Below are positions 10,847-22,643 of a DNA stretch of 64,000 nucleotides, in pieces; within the stretch, counting starts at the first letter, position 1; the number at the start of each line of letters is the position of its first letter. Where the stretch lies: positions 18,837,353-18,901,352 of the forward strand of contig CM048848.1 in the NCBI GenBank assembly GCA_026545225.1. The letters run 5' to 3'. The position numbers and the translations under genes are program-made. The notes under the pieces are model-generated. The model did not search any database. It was not told the origin of the DNA and saw nothing but the letters and a program-made list of their open reading frames with translations. The DNA is from Cornus controversa (Eukaryota > Streptophyta > Magnoliopsida > Cornales > Cornaceae).

Positions 10847-11965
10847 TCAGATTATTTGATCGGGCCAATATTTGAACAATTGAGGATCGTCCCAATAATA
10901 TGATCGTGATTGGGAGAAAAAATGATCCTTCTCTTGCTTGGTCCAAGAAGACCGTATTTTGTCGGTTGCCAAATAGTTGACAATGTCCGCATACCAAGGG
11001 ATATTCTCTTGAGAAATGACAAAGAGTTGTTCATCTGGGAAGGATTCACAAACTGGAATGGGGTCATGGAGGGATTCAACAAGAATTCTAGATAGGTGGT
11101 CAGCTACCACATTTTTGGTTCCCTTTTTGTCCCGAATCTCAAAGTTAAACTCTTGCAACAAGAGTATCCATCGGATCAACCAAGGCTTGGTGTCCTTTTT
11201 GGCCAAAAGATGCTGGAGGGCAGCATGGTCCGAATAGACAATGACCTTGGAACCTAATAAATAAGCTCGAAATTTGTCCAAGGCAAATACTACTGCAAGC
11301 AACTCCTTTTCTGTTGTGGTATAATTGATTTGAGCCTCGGAAAGGGTTTTACTTGCGTAGTAGATGACATGTGGCAATTTGTCTACTCGTTGCCCTAAGA
11401 CCGCACCCATGGCATAATCAGATGCATCACACATGATCTCAAATGGGAGAGCCCAATTTGGAGGGATGAGAATTGGAGCGGTTGTAAGCATGGTGCGGAG
11501 TTTTTCAAAAGCGTTAAGGCACGCTTCATCAAAGGTAAAGCAAGACTCTTTTTCAAGAAGGCGACACAAAGGCCGGGAGATCTTGCTAAAGTCTTTGATG
11601 AAACGGCGATAAAAGCCCGCATGCCCAAGGAATGAACGAATCTCTCTCACCGTTGATGGTGGAGGAAGTTTGAAAATGAGTTCAACCTTGGCTTTGTCAA
11701 CCTCGATTCCTCTCTTAGACACAATGTGCCCTAGGACAATACCCTCTTGAACCATAAAATGGCTCTTTTCCCAACTAAGAATTAGGTTGGTCTCTTGACA
11801 TCGTTTGAGAACACGGGATAGATTTTGGAGACATGATTCAAATGAAGGCCCAAATACGGAAAAATCATCCATGAACACTTCCAAGAATTTTTCCACCATG
11901 TCCGAAAAGATAGACATCATACACCGTTGAAAAGTCGCCGGTGCATTGCACAACCCAAAGGGCAT
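10847..11965 (-). pseudogene. Element C reverse transcriptase C-terminal part and RNase H
   Basis: Contains the RT active site as FMDDFSVFG near residue 33, the thumb ([32 protein letters not shown]) and RNase H with its acidic residues visible: D in [13 protein letters not shown] in [11 protein letters not shown] in VYSDHAALQ and D in NVVADHLSR. Ends at an in-frame TGA at 10847-10849. Same frame as the preceding RT segment. Confidence 0.88.
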
Positions 11966-12343
11966 GCGTCTATAAGCAAATGTGCCGAAAGGACATGTAA
12001 AGGTGGTTTTCTCTTGATCCCTCGGGTCTATAGCAACCTGATTTTAGCTAGAATATCCATCTAAGAAATAATAAAAACTTTGACCGACTAGTCTCTCTAA
12101 GATTTGATCAATAAAGGAAAGAGGGAAGTGATCTTTCCGAGTGGCTGAATTTAATTTCCGATAATCTATGCACACTCTCCATCCCGTGGTGGTGCGTTGG
12201 GGAACTAATTCACCCTTATCGTTTGGTTGCACCGTAATACCAGACTTCTTTGGAACCACTTGAGTGGGACTAACCCACTTACTATCTGAGATGGGGTAAA
12301 TGATTCCTGCATCTAGTAACTTCACCACCTCCTTCATTACAAC
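11966..12343 (-). pseudogene. Element C reverse transcriptase N-terminal part, cut by element B
   Basis: Begins at the element B insertion point (target copy ACAAC at 12339-12343) within MKEVVKLLDAGIIYPISDS and continues through WRVCIDYRKLNSATRKDHFPL (RT fingers). A TAA near 12044 replaces a Tyr codon of GYSGYNQ. The upstream continuation of the gene is at 25318 onward, on the far side of element B. Confidence 0.85.
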
Positions 12344-13129
12344 TGATGTGGTCGGAACTCCGATTATATTGTGAGCTTACTTTTGCCCTTTTTATCAAAA
12401 TATAATTTAACCACTCGCAAGAGCACGAATCTTTGTAGATAAGGTTCTATATAGAGGGTATCGATCCCACGAGGACTAGTCGTTAATTGTCTTGAAAGAA
12501 AGATTAATTCTACCTTAATTCTAAAAACAGGTTTTTGGTTTTGTGTTTATAAACTATTGCATAAATGAAATGACAATAAAAGTAAAGAGTTTAAAGTTGG
12601 GAGAGAGAACTAGGGTTGGTTTCCACCGCTAGCCATTCACATGTTCATAAGTGTAGCAAGCATGGGATTCATTAATTAAATGCCTAACAATGTCATTAGG
12701 CTTGTGACCTCAATGACATATCAAAAGATCAATGTGTGTGCTAACCTATCATAATCCATCTTCAACAAGCATAGCTCTTCAACCTAACTAACTACCTAAT
12801 TACCCTACTCACTAAGTGAACCCTACATGCATCCAAACTACCTTGTCTTGGCATGGTCTATACAAGAAAACATCACACATTCATTTAAACACCATTATCT
12901 AGCCATCATTTGCACTTCTTGTGGAATATGCAAATGTTGTGCATTCAAGTGACCAAATCTACTCTAAGACAAGAATAAATTCCAAATCAAATGAATATAT
13001 ATATAAGAGATGTATTCGTGTACATAATCACTAGGCTAAATAATCAACATTTAATTATAAATCCCAAGAGCTACAAAGATGAACAAGTTTACATGGCTAG
13101 GGGTTGAAACCAACACCCTAGTAGAAGAG

Positions 13130-13141
13130 TTAGTTGCTCAT
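13130..13141 (-). CDS. Conserved mini-ORF Met-Ser-Asn-stop in B 3' LTR
   Basis: ATG AGC AAC TAA in context CAACC|ATG. Ath-1 LTRs have Asn at codon 3 where Ath-2 and Ath-3 have Gly. Confidence 0.35.
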   Translation of the reverse strand: MSN

Positions 13142-13468
13142 GGTTGCCTTGCACCCTTCCATTGATGAAGAAAGTGAAGCTTCTTGGTCTGGTTCAGCTT
13201 CTCCTCTTCTTCTCCCGAAGCTCTCTCTTGGATAAATCTGATGTGTGTTGAGAGATATGAGATATGTGTGGCTTTTGGTGCTTTTAGGCTTCTTTTCCAA
13301 CCTTGGGGCCCACCATATATATATATATATCACTATATATATCCATTGCATTAATAAGGCCCCCAAGAGTCTTGTTCAAGTTAGACAATCCCCCTAAGTC
13401 GTGCAAAAAGGGGGATTTTGTTGCAAGTGGGAAAGCAGGTGCGCAAGTGGCCAAGTGGATTCTGCAGA

Positions 13469-13561
13469 ATCTCGATTGATCGAGATTTCGATCAATCGAA
13501 ATGAGATCTCGATCAATCGAGATTTCGATTAATCGAGATCACCATCTCGATCAATCGAGAT
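13469..13561. repeat. Palindrome array in B 3' LTR (93 bp)
   Basis: Units of TCGATTGATCGA or TCGATCAATCGA with AT/TT arms. The same array in the 5' LTR is 114 bp, one 21 bp unit longer. Lies about 140 bp upstream (in LTR orientation) of the TATA run. Confidence 0.92.
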
Positions 13562-13747
13562 GCCTTTGGCTGCATTTTCTAATTTCTTCTCTTGACTGCA
13601 ACAAGCTTCAAACTTTGCTCCATTTACTCCAAGATCTGCAATTCATCAAAAACACAAAAATATCGTAAACATATCTCGGTAAACGCAAAAATGAAATTAA
13701 CATATGCAATAAAGAGGGTTCAAATGCATGGAATTGAACACTTATCA

Positions 13748-13764
13748 CACCCCCAAACTTACAT
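13748..13764 (-). other. Polypurine tract of element B
   Basis: Minus strand ATGTAAGTTTGGGGGTG directly abuts the 3' LTR start TGATAAG. The same sequence abuts the LTR of element E (48345-48361). Confidence 0.85.
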
Positions 13765-15561
13765 ATTGCTAGTCCCTTAGCAATACAATATTACAAAAAT
13801 AAAATTAACTATCTTATACAAAAGTTTAATCATGCTCAGTCATCAACTAGATAAAGGGCGATCATCCGTTCATTTCACATTTGGCAAATGCAACAAGTAT
13901 TACAGAACTATGTGGTCATTAGCAAAAATGGACTTTCACAAGCTATAAATAAACGACAGTCCCCACATAATGGCCAGCCCGAACAATCATACCAATTCCA
14001 ACCCTAAAATTCTCTTTGAAAAGTGAACATGCATTCTAACGCGTGGCTTTTGTCATATTTGGAGAAGAAAATGAATAAATCTGTTTTTAAGAGAAAAACT
14101 CATTGAAAATGCTCGACACAGCTGTTCATTATCACAAAACATTCATGATTGCTCATGTGCGGATGACCGTGCAATGCTTAGCTCTTTTTGCTTTCTTGTA
14201 AGCCCATGTAGCGGCATTGGGCCAATGACTCCCAAACCAATTGGCTTTAGGGCATTAGGTGAAGAAACACCCCTCGGACTTAATAACCGAGCTTACAAGG
14301 CGATGAGCTTAAGCAAGCCACCCGCTTATTACTGCTCAACCTTGCACACTTATACGCGAATACTCCCTGCTTTGAGGCATAGAGATCCGGTTTATTGAGT
14401 GAGAAGACTTATTGCAAATTTTTCTCTTTTTTTTTTTTTTTCAATATTTTTGTTTTTTTGTTTTTACAACAACCGGAAGAACTTATTCTTTAAGTTGTTC
14501 AGATAAAAACAAAAATTTACAAAATTCTCCCTCAGACTTATACCCCACAATTTAAAATGCATGTGTGTGAATTTGTGCGGTTAAGGACAAATTTAGGGCA
14601 AGAGTTGTACGTGCTCGTATTTGGACAAAAATGTAGACCGTTCTAGCCTACTATATAGCTTGCAAAAGTGCGGGTATTTACAATGTTAAAGTTCTTAACT
14701 ACCTACTGCATTTACCTCGGACATTTATTCGAATGATCTTCCTTTAAAAAGCAGGACATCATAGCAAGCATGCAAAAATATCAAGAAAAAGAAAACTGCT
14801 CTACAATGACACTCAATATTAAGACTGAACATTGCATGCATATGCAAGTGGTATAGCATGCCGCACCCCCAAACTTATATGTAACATTGTCCTCAATGTT
14901 TGGACAAGAAACAAGAAAAAAAGCTACCGGGATTGCTGAAGGTGACAAAAATGGTATTCCACAGTAGCGGTCATTCTGCAAATAAGAAAAACCTGCACAG
15001 AATACCAACTGGATACCACGAGCATTAAAAGGAACAGAAAGTAGATAAACAGAACATAATGAAGTAATTATGCACAAACTGAAAATGCCAATATCACTGT
15101 ATATCTAAGGGTCTGAACTGGTGTTTCCCAATTGTCTAAGAGGTCTATGCGATAAGATATTGACTATCCAGGCACGCTAACGTATAGCATGCAAAGGGGC
15201 TACCTTTCTTTATTACCGCCATACTGCGATGAAGCAATCTCAACAGTATTGGGAATTTAAACCAGGCGGTAATAAACGAAAATCATCAACTGAATCGCAT
15301 ATCACAATTAGGCAAGTGGTACTACATACATAGTCAAATAATAGAGAACAAATATATTGACATAAAGCAAAAATAAAGAGAGAAAAGATAACACATGGTA
15401 TAACAGAAAAAACTGTATTCCGTATATATATGTATAAGTTCAGTACAAAGTGTACATGCATCTGGAATACTCAAAAAGAAACTAAACATGGCCAACATGG
15501 CCTATCAAAAATAAAGAAAGAAAAATACAGAAAGTAAAACATAAAAGACAAATAAAGGCAG
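13765..15561 (-). other. Non-coding 3' region of element B
   Basis: No supported coding frame. Holds a T-rich run at 14425-14465 (A-rich in element orientation), a second PPT-like motif at 14864-14880 and segments homologous to element E's 48362-49069. Confidence 0.7.
14864..14880 (-). other. Second PPT-like motif in element B
   Basis: Minus strand ATATAAGTTTGGGGGTG, one mismatch from the 17-nt terminal PPT, 1116 bp upstream of it. Could act as an internal initiation site for plus-strand DNA or be a relic of an earlier LTR boundary; only the similarity is seen. Confidence 0.45.
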
Positions 15562-16785
15562 CTACTCGAGGGCGGGTGGTGGTGGTGGTGGCTCGGTGGG
15601 AGTAGAAGTGGAGGTGGAAGCTCGTCCGGCAAGCAGGAACTGCAGGTCCTGCCGGAAGGCTCGGAACTCGTCTAAAATAGCCCTCTGGCCCTGTGCCAGA
15701 GAAGAAATGTCCGAACAAATTCCCTCCAGCTGACTCTGCGTCACCTGGACGTGCTCGTCAAAACCCTGCTGGAGCCGCTCTACGTCAGCCGCCAGGCAGG
15801 AGTAGCCTGTTGCTAATATGTCATGCCGCTCAGCAGCAATATCCATCTCCTCCTCCTCCATCTCCTCGTCATCGGACTCACCCTCTGCAGGCTCGCCCTC
15901 ATCCGGCTCCACCGGGGCATCCATATCTACATCGTCTGGTGGATCACCCTGGTGGTCCTGTCGCTCTAAGTGTCGCCTCACCCGCTCCCACTGAGTAGAT
16001 GTGAAGCGGGTGGGTGGTGCCAACTGAATGTCAGTATGACTGACCGGTATACTGGCACTGCTGAGAAAAGTGGCGATCAGGAAAGGAAAGGGAAGCCGCC
16101 AACTCGCTGCTCTTTGCATCCTCTTGTTGATGAGGCCGTCCCAGACCTTGTACATCTGCCCCCAGATCAGCGATGGGACCAAAAACCATGTGCCCGTGTG
16201 GAAAGCATAGAGGCAACGGAGGAGGTCGCCCCTGTGCTCTGCCACGTGCTGCAGCGGACACGCGTTCTTGATGAGAACGGTGTCCAGGAACCAAAATCTG
16301 CTCGGGCAAATCGATTTGGACATCCAGTTGTGACTGGGCGTGGTGAACGCCCCACCACACATGTCCATCACGATCGAGAACAATGTTGTGTCTGCTGGGA
16401 GCGCGGCCCTGAAAAGTGGTCGACCGTCCTAGTCAACCATGTCCGGAGGCTACTGGTGAGGGATGCCGAGCATCTGCGCAATCCGGCTCGGTGTAATCAT
16501 GATCGTGACAGTGCCCACGACCGTCTCTAGTGTATCCGGCGCGGTGCAGGAGTAGGTCATGCGATCGTAAAAGACCTGCACTAAGCGCTCGTGTGCCACG
16601 TTGATGGGAGGCACACATAGTCGGTCGAGGCGATGCCTCCTGAGCTCGGCAACCGTCCACGCGGTGTCGGGACGCCTCTCGAACTCTACTAAGTCAAAAA
16701 TCTGCTCCGGGTGGAACTTCCGAGACCGGAAGACTCGTCCAGGCACGTCTCTAGCTGCTCCGGGTGCGTTCTTCACCCTCGCCAT
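15562..16785 (-). pseudogene. Element B second ORF (env-position), two nonsense codons
   Basis: One uninterrupted frame of 407 codons apart from TAG at 16450-16452 and 16429-16431 (both CAG in element D). Starts MARVKNAPGAARDVPGR. Residues 1-210 match the C and D copies (RRHRLDRLCV, HERLVQVFY, MTYSCTAPDT, SRIAQMLGIPHQ, FWFLDTVLIKNACPLQHVA). Residues about 270-310 are strongly acidic (EPAEGESDDEEMEEEEMD), followed by a helical, coiled-coil-like stretch (ADVERLQQGFDEHVQVTQSQLEG) and a Ser/Thr/Pro tail ending PPPPPPALE. No membrane segment or signal peptide is evident, so despite its position it does not look like an envelope glycoprotein. Resembles the 'putative plant transposon protein' family; biochemical role unknown. 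Confidence 0.75.
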
Positions 16786-16799
16786 AGCCTCGGAACAGT

Positions 16800-17189
16800 C
16801 TGCACTTCATTCCAAAAATTACGTAAATAAAAAGAAAATGAAAGGAATACTAAACTAAGAATAAAAATAAAAGAATAAAAATGAAAATGAAGTCCTAGTC
16901 CGTGGTGCTGACAAGAATTCAAAAAGTCGCTCTCAAAGAGCAGTGTGAACGGATGCAACCGAAACGAAGGTGCCGCGGTCGCGACCCATACACTAAGCAT
17001 TTGAAACATAGAGAACACAAAATCTCAACCCTCCATGAATTCCTACCCCCCCTCGAAACTCGCAAAATCTCATTACAGATATCGCAATCGCACCCATCCA
17101 ACCCAACATCATCTAACTGTGTTTATTATGCCGTAAAACTATCAAAAAATAATGAGAGAGTATACAAAACGTAGCCCTGCATCACTTAC
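16800..17189 (-). other. Predicted leader intron before element B second ORF
   Basis: Donor CTTGAG|GTAAGTGATG at 17190/17189 (full GTAAGT consensus) and acceptor GAAGTGCAG|ACT at 16800/16799, 390 nt, ending 15 nt before the ATG at 16785. Rich in T in element orientation near the acceptor. Confidence 0.5.
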
Positions 17190-17413
17190 CTCAAGAGGAA
17201 GAAGATGAACGGTGCACGAAGACAAAAACCCAACTCACAGCCGCGAAGAGAAGAGCGCGCGGGTACTAGCTGCGATTTCGGACGATGTCGAATGGCGGAG
17301 GTTGATCGGGAATGGTAGATCAAGTGCTCGGAATGGTGCTTGGAGGGCTCTGTATCGCTTGGAGAAGAGAAGAAGTCGGATGGTTCTTTTGAAATGAGAG
17401 GGAAGCCCAACAG

Positions 17414-17422
17414 TTTAATTAA
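17414..17422 (-). promoter_or_regulatory. Degenerate TATA-like site before element B second ORF
   Basis: Minus strand TTAATTAAA where D and C have TTATTTAAA, at the same distance from the palindrome array and the predicted donor site. Confidence 0.25.
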
Positions 17423-17453
17423 GCTTTCGTCTCACATGCAGGCATCGCGTGCA

Positions 17454-17811
17454 TCTCGATTGATCTAGATGTGCATCTCGATTGATCGAGATTTCGATTA
17501 ATCGAAATCTCACTTCGATCAATCGAGATCACCTTCGATCGATCGAGATTCTTCCTTCGATCAATCGAAAATTCCTTCACTGAATCGAGTTTTTACTTCG
17601 ATCAATCGAACTTTTAATTCATTCAATCGAAATCCCATTTCGATCAATCGAAATGTTCGATCAATCGGAGACCTATCGAAGTGCAATCGAAGAATACTAC
17701 CTCTCGGGACTTTTGGACTTCTCAACTCTCTGCAATTTTTCGATCAATCGAAGCTGAAATCTCGATCAATCGAAATCTCGATTGATCGAGATCCTGGCTT
17801 CGATCAATCGA
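17454..17811. repeat. Internal palindrome array of element B (about 360 bp)
   Basis: Roughly fifteen or more units of TCGATCAATCGA type with variable arms; some units are degraded (TGAATCGA, TCGATCGATCGA). Located between the integrase stop (17985) and the second-ORF promoter-like region. Confidence 0.9.
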
Positions 17812-17984
17812 AATGTTCAAAAACAGTCAGCCTGAGTTATGCTTTAGGGACTTGGATTTTTGGGAATTAGATACTGAATTGTTTAGATACAAAAACTACT
17901 TTGGATTAAAGGGACATCATGGAAGCATGATAGCTACCATGGCTTCGCCACCTTATACGTCTATGGCACGACGTTTGAATTGGC

Positions 17985-19676
17985 TCACGAGTCAAAATAT
18001 ATGGGATCCGTCAAAGCGACGACATCCACGTATTCGGTGGTGACTTGGTCATCCACGCACACTTTTAAGCACTGCCTGTTTACTTTGAACAATGAGTCGT
18101 CTTTCAAGTCCTTCAATTCCACCGCTCCGTGAGGAGCGACGGAATTAACCAAAAATGGACCATCCCAACGAGAGCGAAGTTTTCCGGGAAACAAATGGAG
18201 GAGTGAATTGTACAACCACACTTTTTGGCCCGGCGAAAATGTTTTGACTCGAATATTACGATCATGAAAGGCTTTGGACTTTGCCTTATAGATTTTCACA
18301 TTCTCATACGCGTCATGTCGCAATTCTTCCAATTCATTTAATTGAAGCTTTCGATTAGATCCGGCCTTTTGCATATCAAAATTGAAAGTTTTGGTGGCCC
18401 ACATAGCTTTATGCTCCAATTCAACCGGAAGATGGCACGCCTTGCCATAAACCAACCGATAAGGTGACATTCCAATGGGAGTTTTATATGCGGTTCGGTA
18501 TGCCCATAATGCATCGTTTAGTCGCAATGACCAATCTTTCCGGTCAGGCCGAACGGTTTTCTCAAGAATGTTCTTAATCTCCCTATTGGATACCTCTACT
18601 TGGCCACTAGTTTGAGGATGGTATGGGGTGGCTACTTTGTGTGTGACAGAGTATTTGGTAAGCAAGGTTCGAAGGAACCGGTTACAGAAATGTTTACCTC
18701 CGTCACTGATGATGGCCCGAGGCGTACCAAACCGACTAAAAATATTAGCTTGGATGAACTTAACCACGACTGCGTGATCATTGGTTTTGGTAGCAATGGC
18801 CTCTATCCACTTAGATACGTAGTCCACCGCCACAACTATGTACTCATGACCAGTAGAGGGTGGAAATGGCCCCATGAAGTCAATGCCCCACACATCAAAT
18901 ATCTCAATAATAAGAATAGGGTTAAGAGGCATCATGTCCTTCCGAGACATCGCGCCGAGATGCTGACATCGCTCACAAGAGCGGCAGAATGAATATGCAT
19001 CCCGATGAAGTGTTGGCCAGAAAAATCCGCATTGAAGAATTTTTGCTGCGGTTTTCTTAGCGCTAAAGTGTCCCCCACAAGCGAGTGTATGACAAAATTT
19101 GAGAATGCTTTGGAATTCACTGTTGGGTACACACTTACGAATTATTTGATCGGGGTAATATTTGAACAATTGAGGATCGTCCCAATAATATGATCGTGAT
19201 TGGGAGAGAAAACGATCCTTCTCTTGCTTGGTCCAAGAAGATGGTATTTTACCGGTGGCCAAGTAGTTAACCACATCCGCATACCAAGGGAAACTCTCTT
19301 GAGAAATGACAAAGAGTTGTTCATCCGGGAAGGATTCACAAACTGGAATGGAATTATGGAGGGATTCAACAAGAATTCTAGAGAGGTGGTCAGCCACCAC
19401 ATTTTCAGTTCCCTTTTTGTCTCTAATCTCAAAGTTGAACTCTTGCAATAAGAGTATCCATCGGATCAACCTAGGCTTGGTGTCCTTTTTGGCCAAAAGA
19501 TGCCGGAGGGCAGCATGGTCCGAATAGACAATGACCTTTGAACCTAATAAATAAGCTCAAAATTTGTCTAATTCAAATACTACGGCAAGCAATTCCTTTT
19601 CCGTTGTGGTATAATTGATTTGAGCCTCAGAAAGGGTTTTACTAGCATAGTAGATGACATGCGGCAATTTGTCTAC
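17985..19676 (-). pseudogene. Element B RNase H C-terminus and integrase
   Basis: 503 codons open from 19496 to 17985, plus the short piece 19676-19560 before a TGA at 19557-19559 (CGA in element C). Contains the last RNase H aspartate (VVADHLSR), the integrase HHCC finger complete ([10 protein letters not shown] ... FCRSCERC, about residues 133-180 of the open part), the DDE core ([28 protein letters not shown]) and the C-terminal [13 protein letters not shown] motif. Ends DPIYFDS. This is the most intact integrase in the window. Confidence 0.9.
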
Positions 19677-21374
19677 TCATTGCCCTAAGACCGCACCCAT
19701 GGCATAATCGGATGCATCACACATAATCTCAAATGGGAGAGCCCAATTTGGAGGGATTAGAATTGGAGCGGTTGTGAGCATGTTGCGGAGTTTTTCAAAA
19801 GCATTAAGGCACGCTTCATCAAAGGTAAAGCAAGACTCTTTTTCAAGAAGGCGACACAAGGGCCGAGAGATCTTGCTAAAGTCTTTGATGAAACGGCGAT
19901 AAAAGCCCGCATGCCCAAGGAATGAACGAATCTCTCTCACCGTTGATGGTGGAGGAAGTTTGGAAATGAGTTCAACCTTGGCTTTATCAACCTCTATTCC
20001 TCTCTTAGACACAATGTGCCCTAGGACAATACCCTCTTGAACCATAAAATGGCTCTTTTCCCAACTAAGAATTAGGTTGGTCTCTTGACATCGTTTGAGG
20101 ACACGGGATAGATTTTGGAGGCATGATTCAAATGAAGGCCCAAAAATGGAAAAATCATCCATGAACACTTCCAAGAATTTTTTCACCATGTCCGAGAAGA
20201 TAGACATCATACACCGTTGAAAAGTTACCGGTGCATTGCACAACCCAAAGGGCATGCGTCTATAAGCAAATGTGCCGAAGGGACATGTAAAGGTGGTTTT
20301 CTCTTGGTCCCTCAGGTCTATAGCAACCTGATTATAGCCAGAATATCCATCTAAAAAGCAATAAAAACTTTGCCCGGCTAATCTCTCCAATATTTGATCA
20401 ATGAATGGGAGGGGGAAGTGATCTTTCCGAGTGGCTGAATTTAATTTTCGATAATCTATGCACACTCTCCAGCCCGTGGCGGTGCGTTGGGGAACTAATT
20501 CACCCTTATCATTTGCTTGCACCGTAATACCTGACTTCTTTGGAACCACTTGAGTGGGACTAACCCACTTGCTATCAGAGATGGGGTATATGATACCCGC
20601 ATCTAGTAACTTCACCACCTCCTTCATTACAACGTCCTTCATATTTGGATTTAATCGACGTTGTGCCTCCCTTGAGGTCTTAGCATCCTCTTCCAAGTGT
20701 ATGCGGTGCATACAAATAGAAGGATCTATTCCCTTAAGATCTGCCACACTCCAGCCTATTTCTTCTTTGTGCTCTTTTAGCACCTTTATGAGTTCCAACT
20801 CTTGATCATTTGTGAGATTGGAAGCAATAATGACTGGAAGGGTCTCATTAGTGCCCAAGAAAACATACTTGAGTGTAGCCGGTAGAGGCTTGAGCTCAAG
20901 TTTTGGTGGGGAAATTAGAGAAGGAGTTTGGGAAGTTGTGGACAAGGGAGGCAAGGGTTCTCTTGGAACTCTCCATTTAGGCACATCCATAACAGTATTG
21001 ACATCGAGCATTGAATTGACTTCACTTATGGATTGCTCAATGTCAAACTCCTCATAGTTGAAATGATTTAAGCATGCCTCTAGAGGATCCTTGGAAAGAA
21101 TAGAAGGAAGTGCTTCTTGAACAAGGTCTTCCACTACATCGACACAAAAGCACTCACTTTCGTCGTCGGATGTGTGGTGGGAAGCATTGAAGATGTTCAA
21201 GCGGACTTTCATATTCCCGAAAGAGATGTCCATCACTCCGGTATGGCAATTAACGCAAGCGTTTGCCATGGCCAAGAATGGACGACCTAGAATGATAGGA
21301 ATATGTCGATTCAAATTTTGGACCGGTTCCGTGTCAAGGACTATGAAGTCCACCGGAAAGTAGAATTTGTCCAC
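19677..21374 (-). pseudogene. Element B protease C-terminus, reverse transcriptase and RNase H start
   Basis: 565 codons. Residues 1-60: retropepsin C-terminal half ([16 protein letters not shown]). About 60-180: acidic linker. About 185-470: RT with WSVADLKGIDPSICMH, the fingers (WRVCIDYRKLNSATRKDHFPLPF), the strand DGYSGYNQVAI, the Athila form of the active site FMDDFSIFG, and the thumb. About 480-565: RNase H start, ending at [17 protein letters not shown] where a TGA (19677-19679; CGA in C) stops the frame. The frame is continuous with gag upstream and integrase downstream. Confidence 0.9.
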
Positions 21375-22643
21375 TTAAATGATGACATCCTCAATTATGC
21401 CACGTGGTTGCTTCACCGAACGGTCGGCAAGTTGCAACACAACCGTGGTATGCTTGAGTTCCCCCAAACCTAGTTGTTAGTAAACTGAGAATGGAAGCAA
21501 ATTGACACTAGCCCCTAGATCAAGAAGTGCTTTTTCAAAAGATTGATTTCCAATGGTGCACGAAATGGTTGGAGCACCCGGATCTTTGAATTTAGGAGGG
21601 GCTTGGTGTTGGAAAATGGAGCTTATGTGCTCAGTTAAGAGGACTTTTTTAGGAACATTATTCCTAGATTTGTGCTATTGAGTGCACAAGTCCTTCAAGA
21701 ATTTCGCATAGGAGGGAATTTGTCGAATGGCATCAAGGAGAGGGAGATTGATCTTTACTTGTTTGAAGATCTCCATCATGTCTTGGATTTTCTCTCCTTG
21801 CTTCCCGAAATGAGAAGGTTCCTTCAATCTTTGAGGAAAAGGAACCGGAGGTTCAAAAGAAGTGTCAAGATTTGGAATTGATGACGACACAACTTCACTT
21901 GCCTTTCCTTTTGGATTTGGTGGGATGTTTTGCAAATTTGGATTTAAAGGAAACAATTTTGGATTTAATTGGGATTCTTTTGGATTTTTAGGTTGCTCTT
22001 GGAATTCCCTTCTCTCTTCCTCCCCTACTTTTGAATTGATGATTCTACCACTCCTTAAGGTGGTGATTGATTGAACTTGCTTCGGAGGAGCATTACAAGT
22101 TGAAGATGATGGATCCTCAATCACATGCACACCTTTAGGATTCGCCACCGGTTGACTCGGCAACTTACCTTCCTCCCTTCTATTTAAGGCATTGGCTAGT
22201 TGCCTAATTTGAGCTTCTAACCTAGCCATAGATTGAGCATTGGCCTCAAGCTTAGAGATTGATTGAGAGTGTGTTTGCAATAAGCGGGTATTGGCCTCAA
22301 GATTGCTTATCACTCTTTCTTCAAAGCTTTGGCTTCTCGGAGGAGGTGGTGGTTGTTGGTAATTACATCTTTGATTGTAAGGTTGAGGATTTGGCCTATA
22401 ATGAGGCTGTTGAGATTGGGAATTGAAAGAATTTTTCCCTTGGAAAGAGGGACTTGATTCTTGAGGTTTCCATGAAAAAGCTGGATGGTTTTTATAACCA
22501 GGATTGTATGTATTTGAATATGGATCATTCAACGATTTAGAGTACAAGGCATTCGCTTGCTCTTGAGCATAATCGGGAGATTGCCCGGCAATAGGATAAT
22601 CTCGCACAAAATGCGAAGTGCTATAGCAAAACGAACATCCTTC
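21375..22643 (-). pseudogene. Element B gag C-terminus and protease N-terminus
   Basis: Same frame as gag. Holds the Gln/Pro/Asn-rich region, a segment with heptad-like LEANTRLLQTHSQSISKLEA, the marker NRREEGKLPSQPVANPKGVH and the DLGASVNLLPFSVY protease site. Stops at 21675-21677 (TAG for AAG), 21477-21479 (TAA for CAA) and 21375-21377 (TAA for CAA) by comparison with element D. The nucleocapsid knuckle CSFCYSTSHF...DYP starts just after the gag stop at 22644. Confidence 0.88.

Larger units (their letters stand above)
12344..13747 (-). repeat. 3' LTR of element B (1404 bp)
   Basis: Minus strand: TGATAAGTGTTCAATTCCATG (13747) to GACCACATCA (12344). Contains palindrome array 13469-13561, a TATA-rich run near 13316-13331 and mini-ORF Met-Ser-Asn-stop at 13141-13130. 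One palindrome unit (21 bp) shorter than the 5' LTR. Confidence 0.95.

Noticed and set aside
15562..16785. Second ORF as a true viral envelope protein
   Set aside because: It is in the env position, but there is no signal peptide, membrane span or cleavage site; it has an acidic and coiled-coil-like C-terminal region and resembles a plant transposon-protein family.
18600..18992. Plus-strand frames opposite integrase and RT (for example 18600-18992, 10310-10702, 20554-21057)
   Set aside because: Shadows of the minus-strand gag-pol; they recur in each copy because the pol sequence is repeated.
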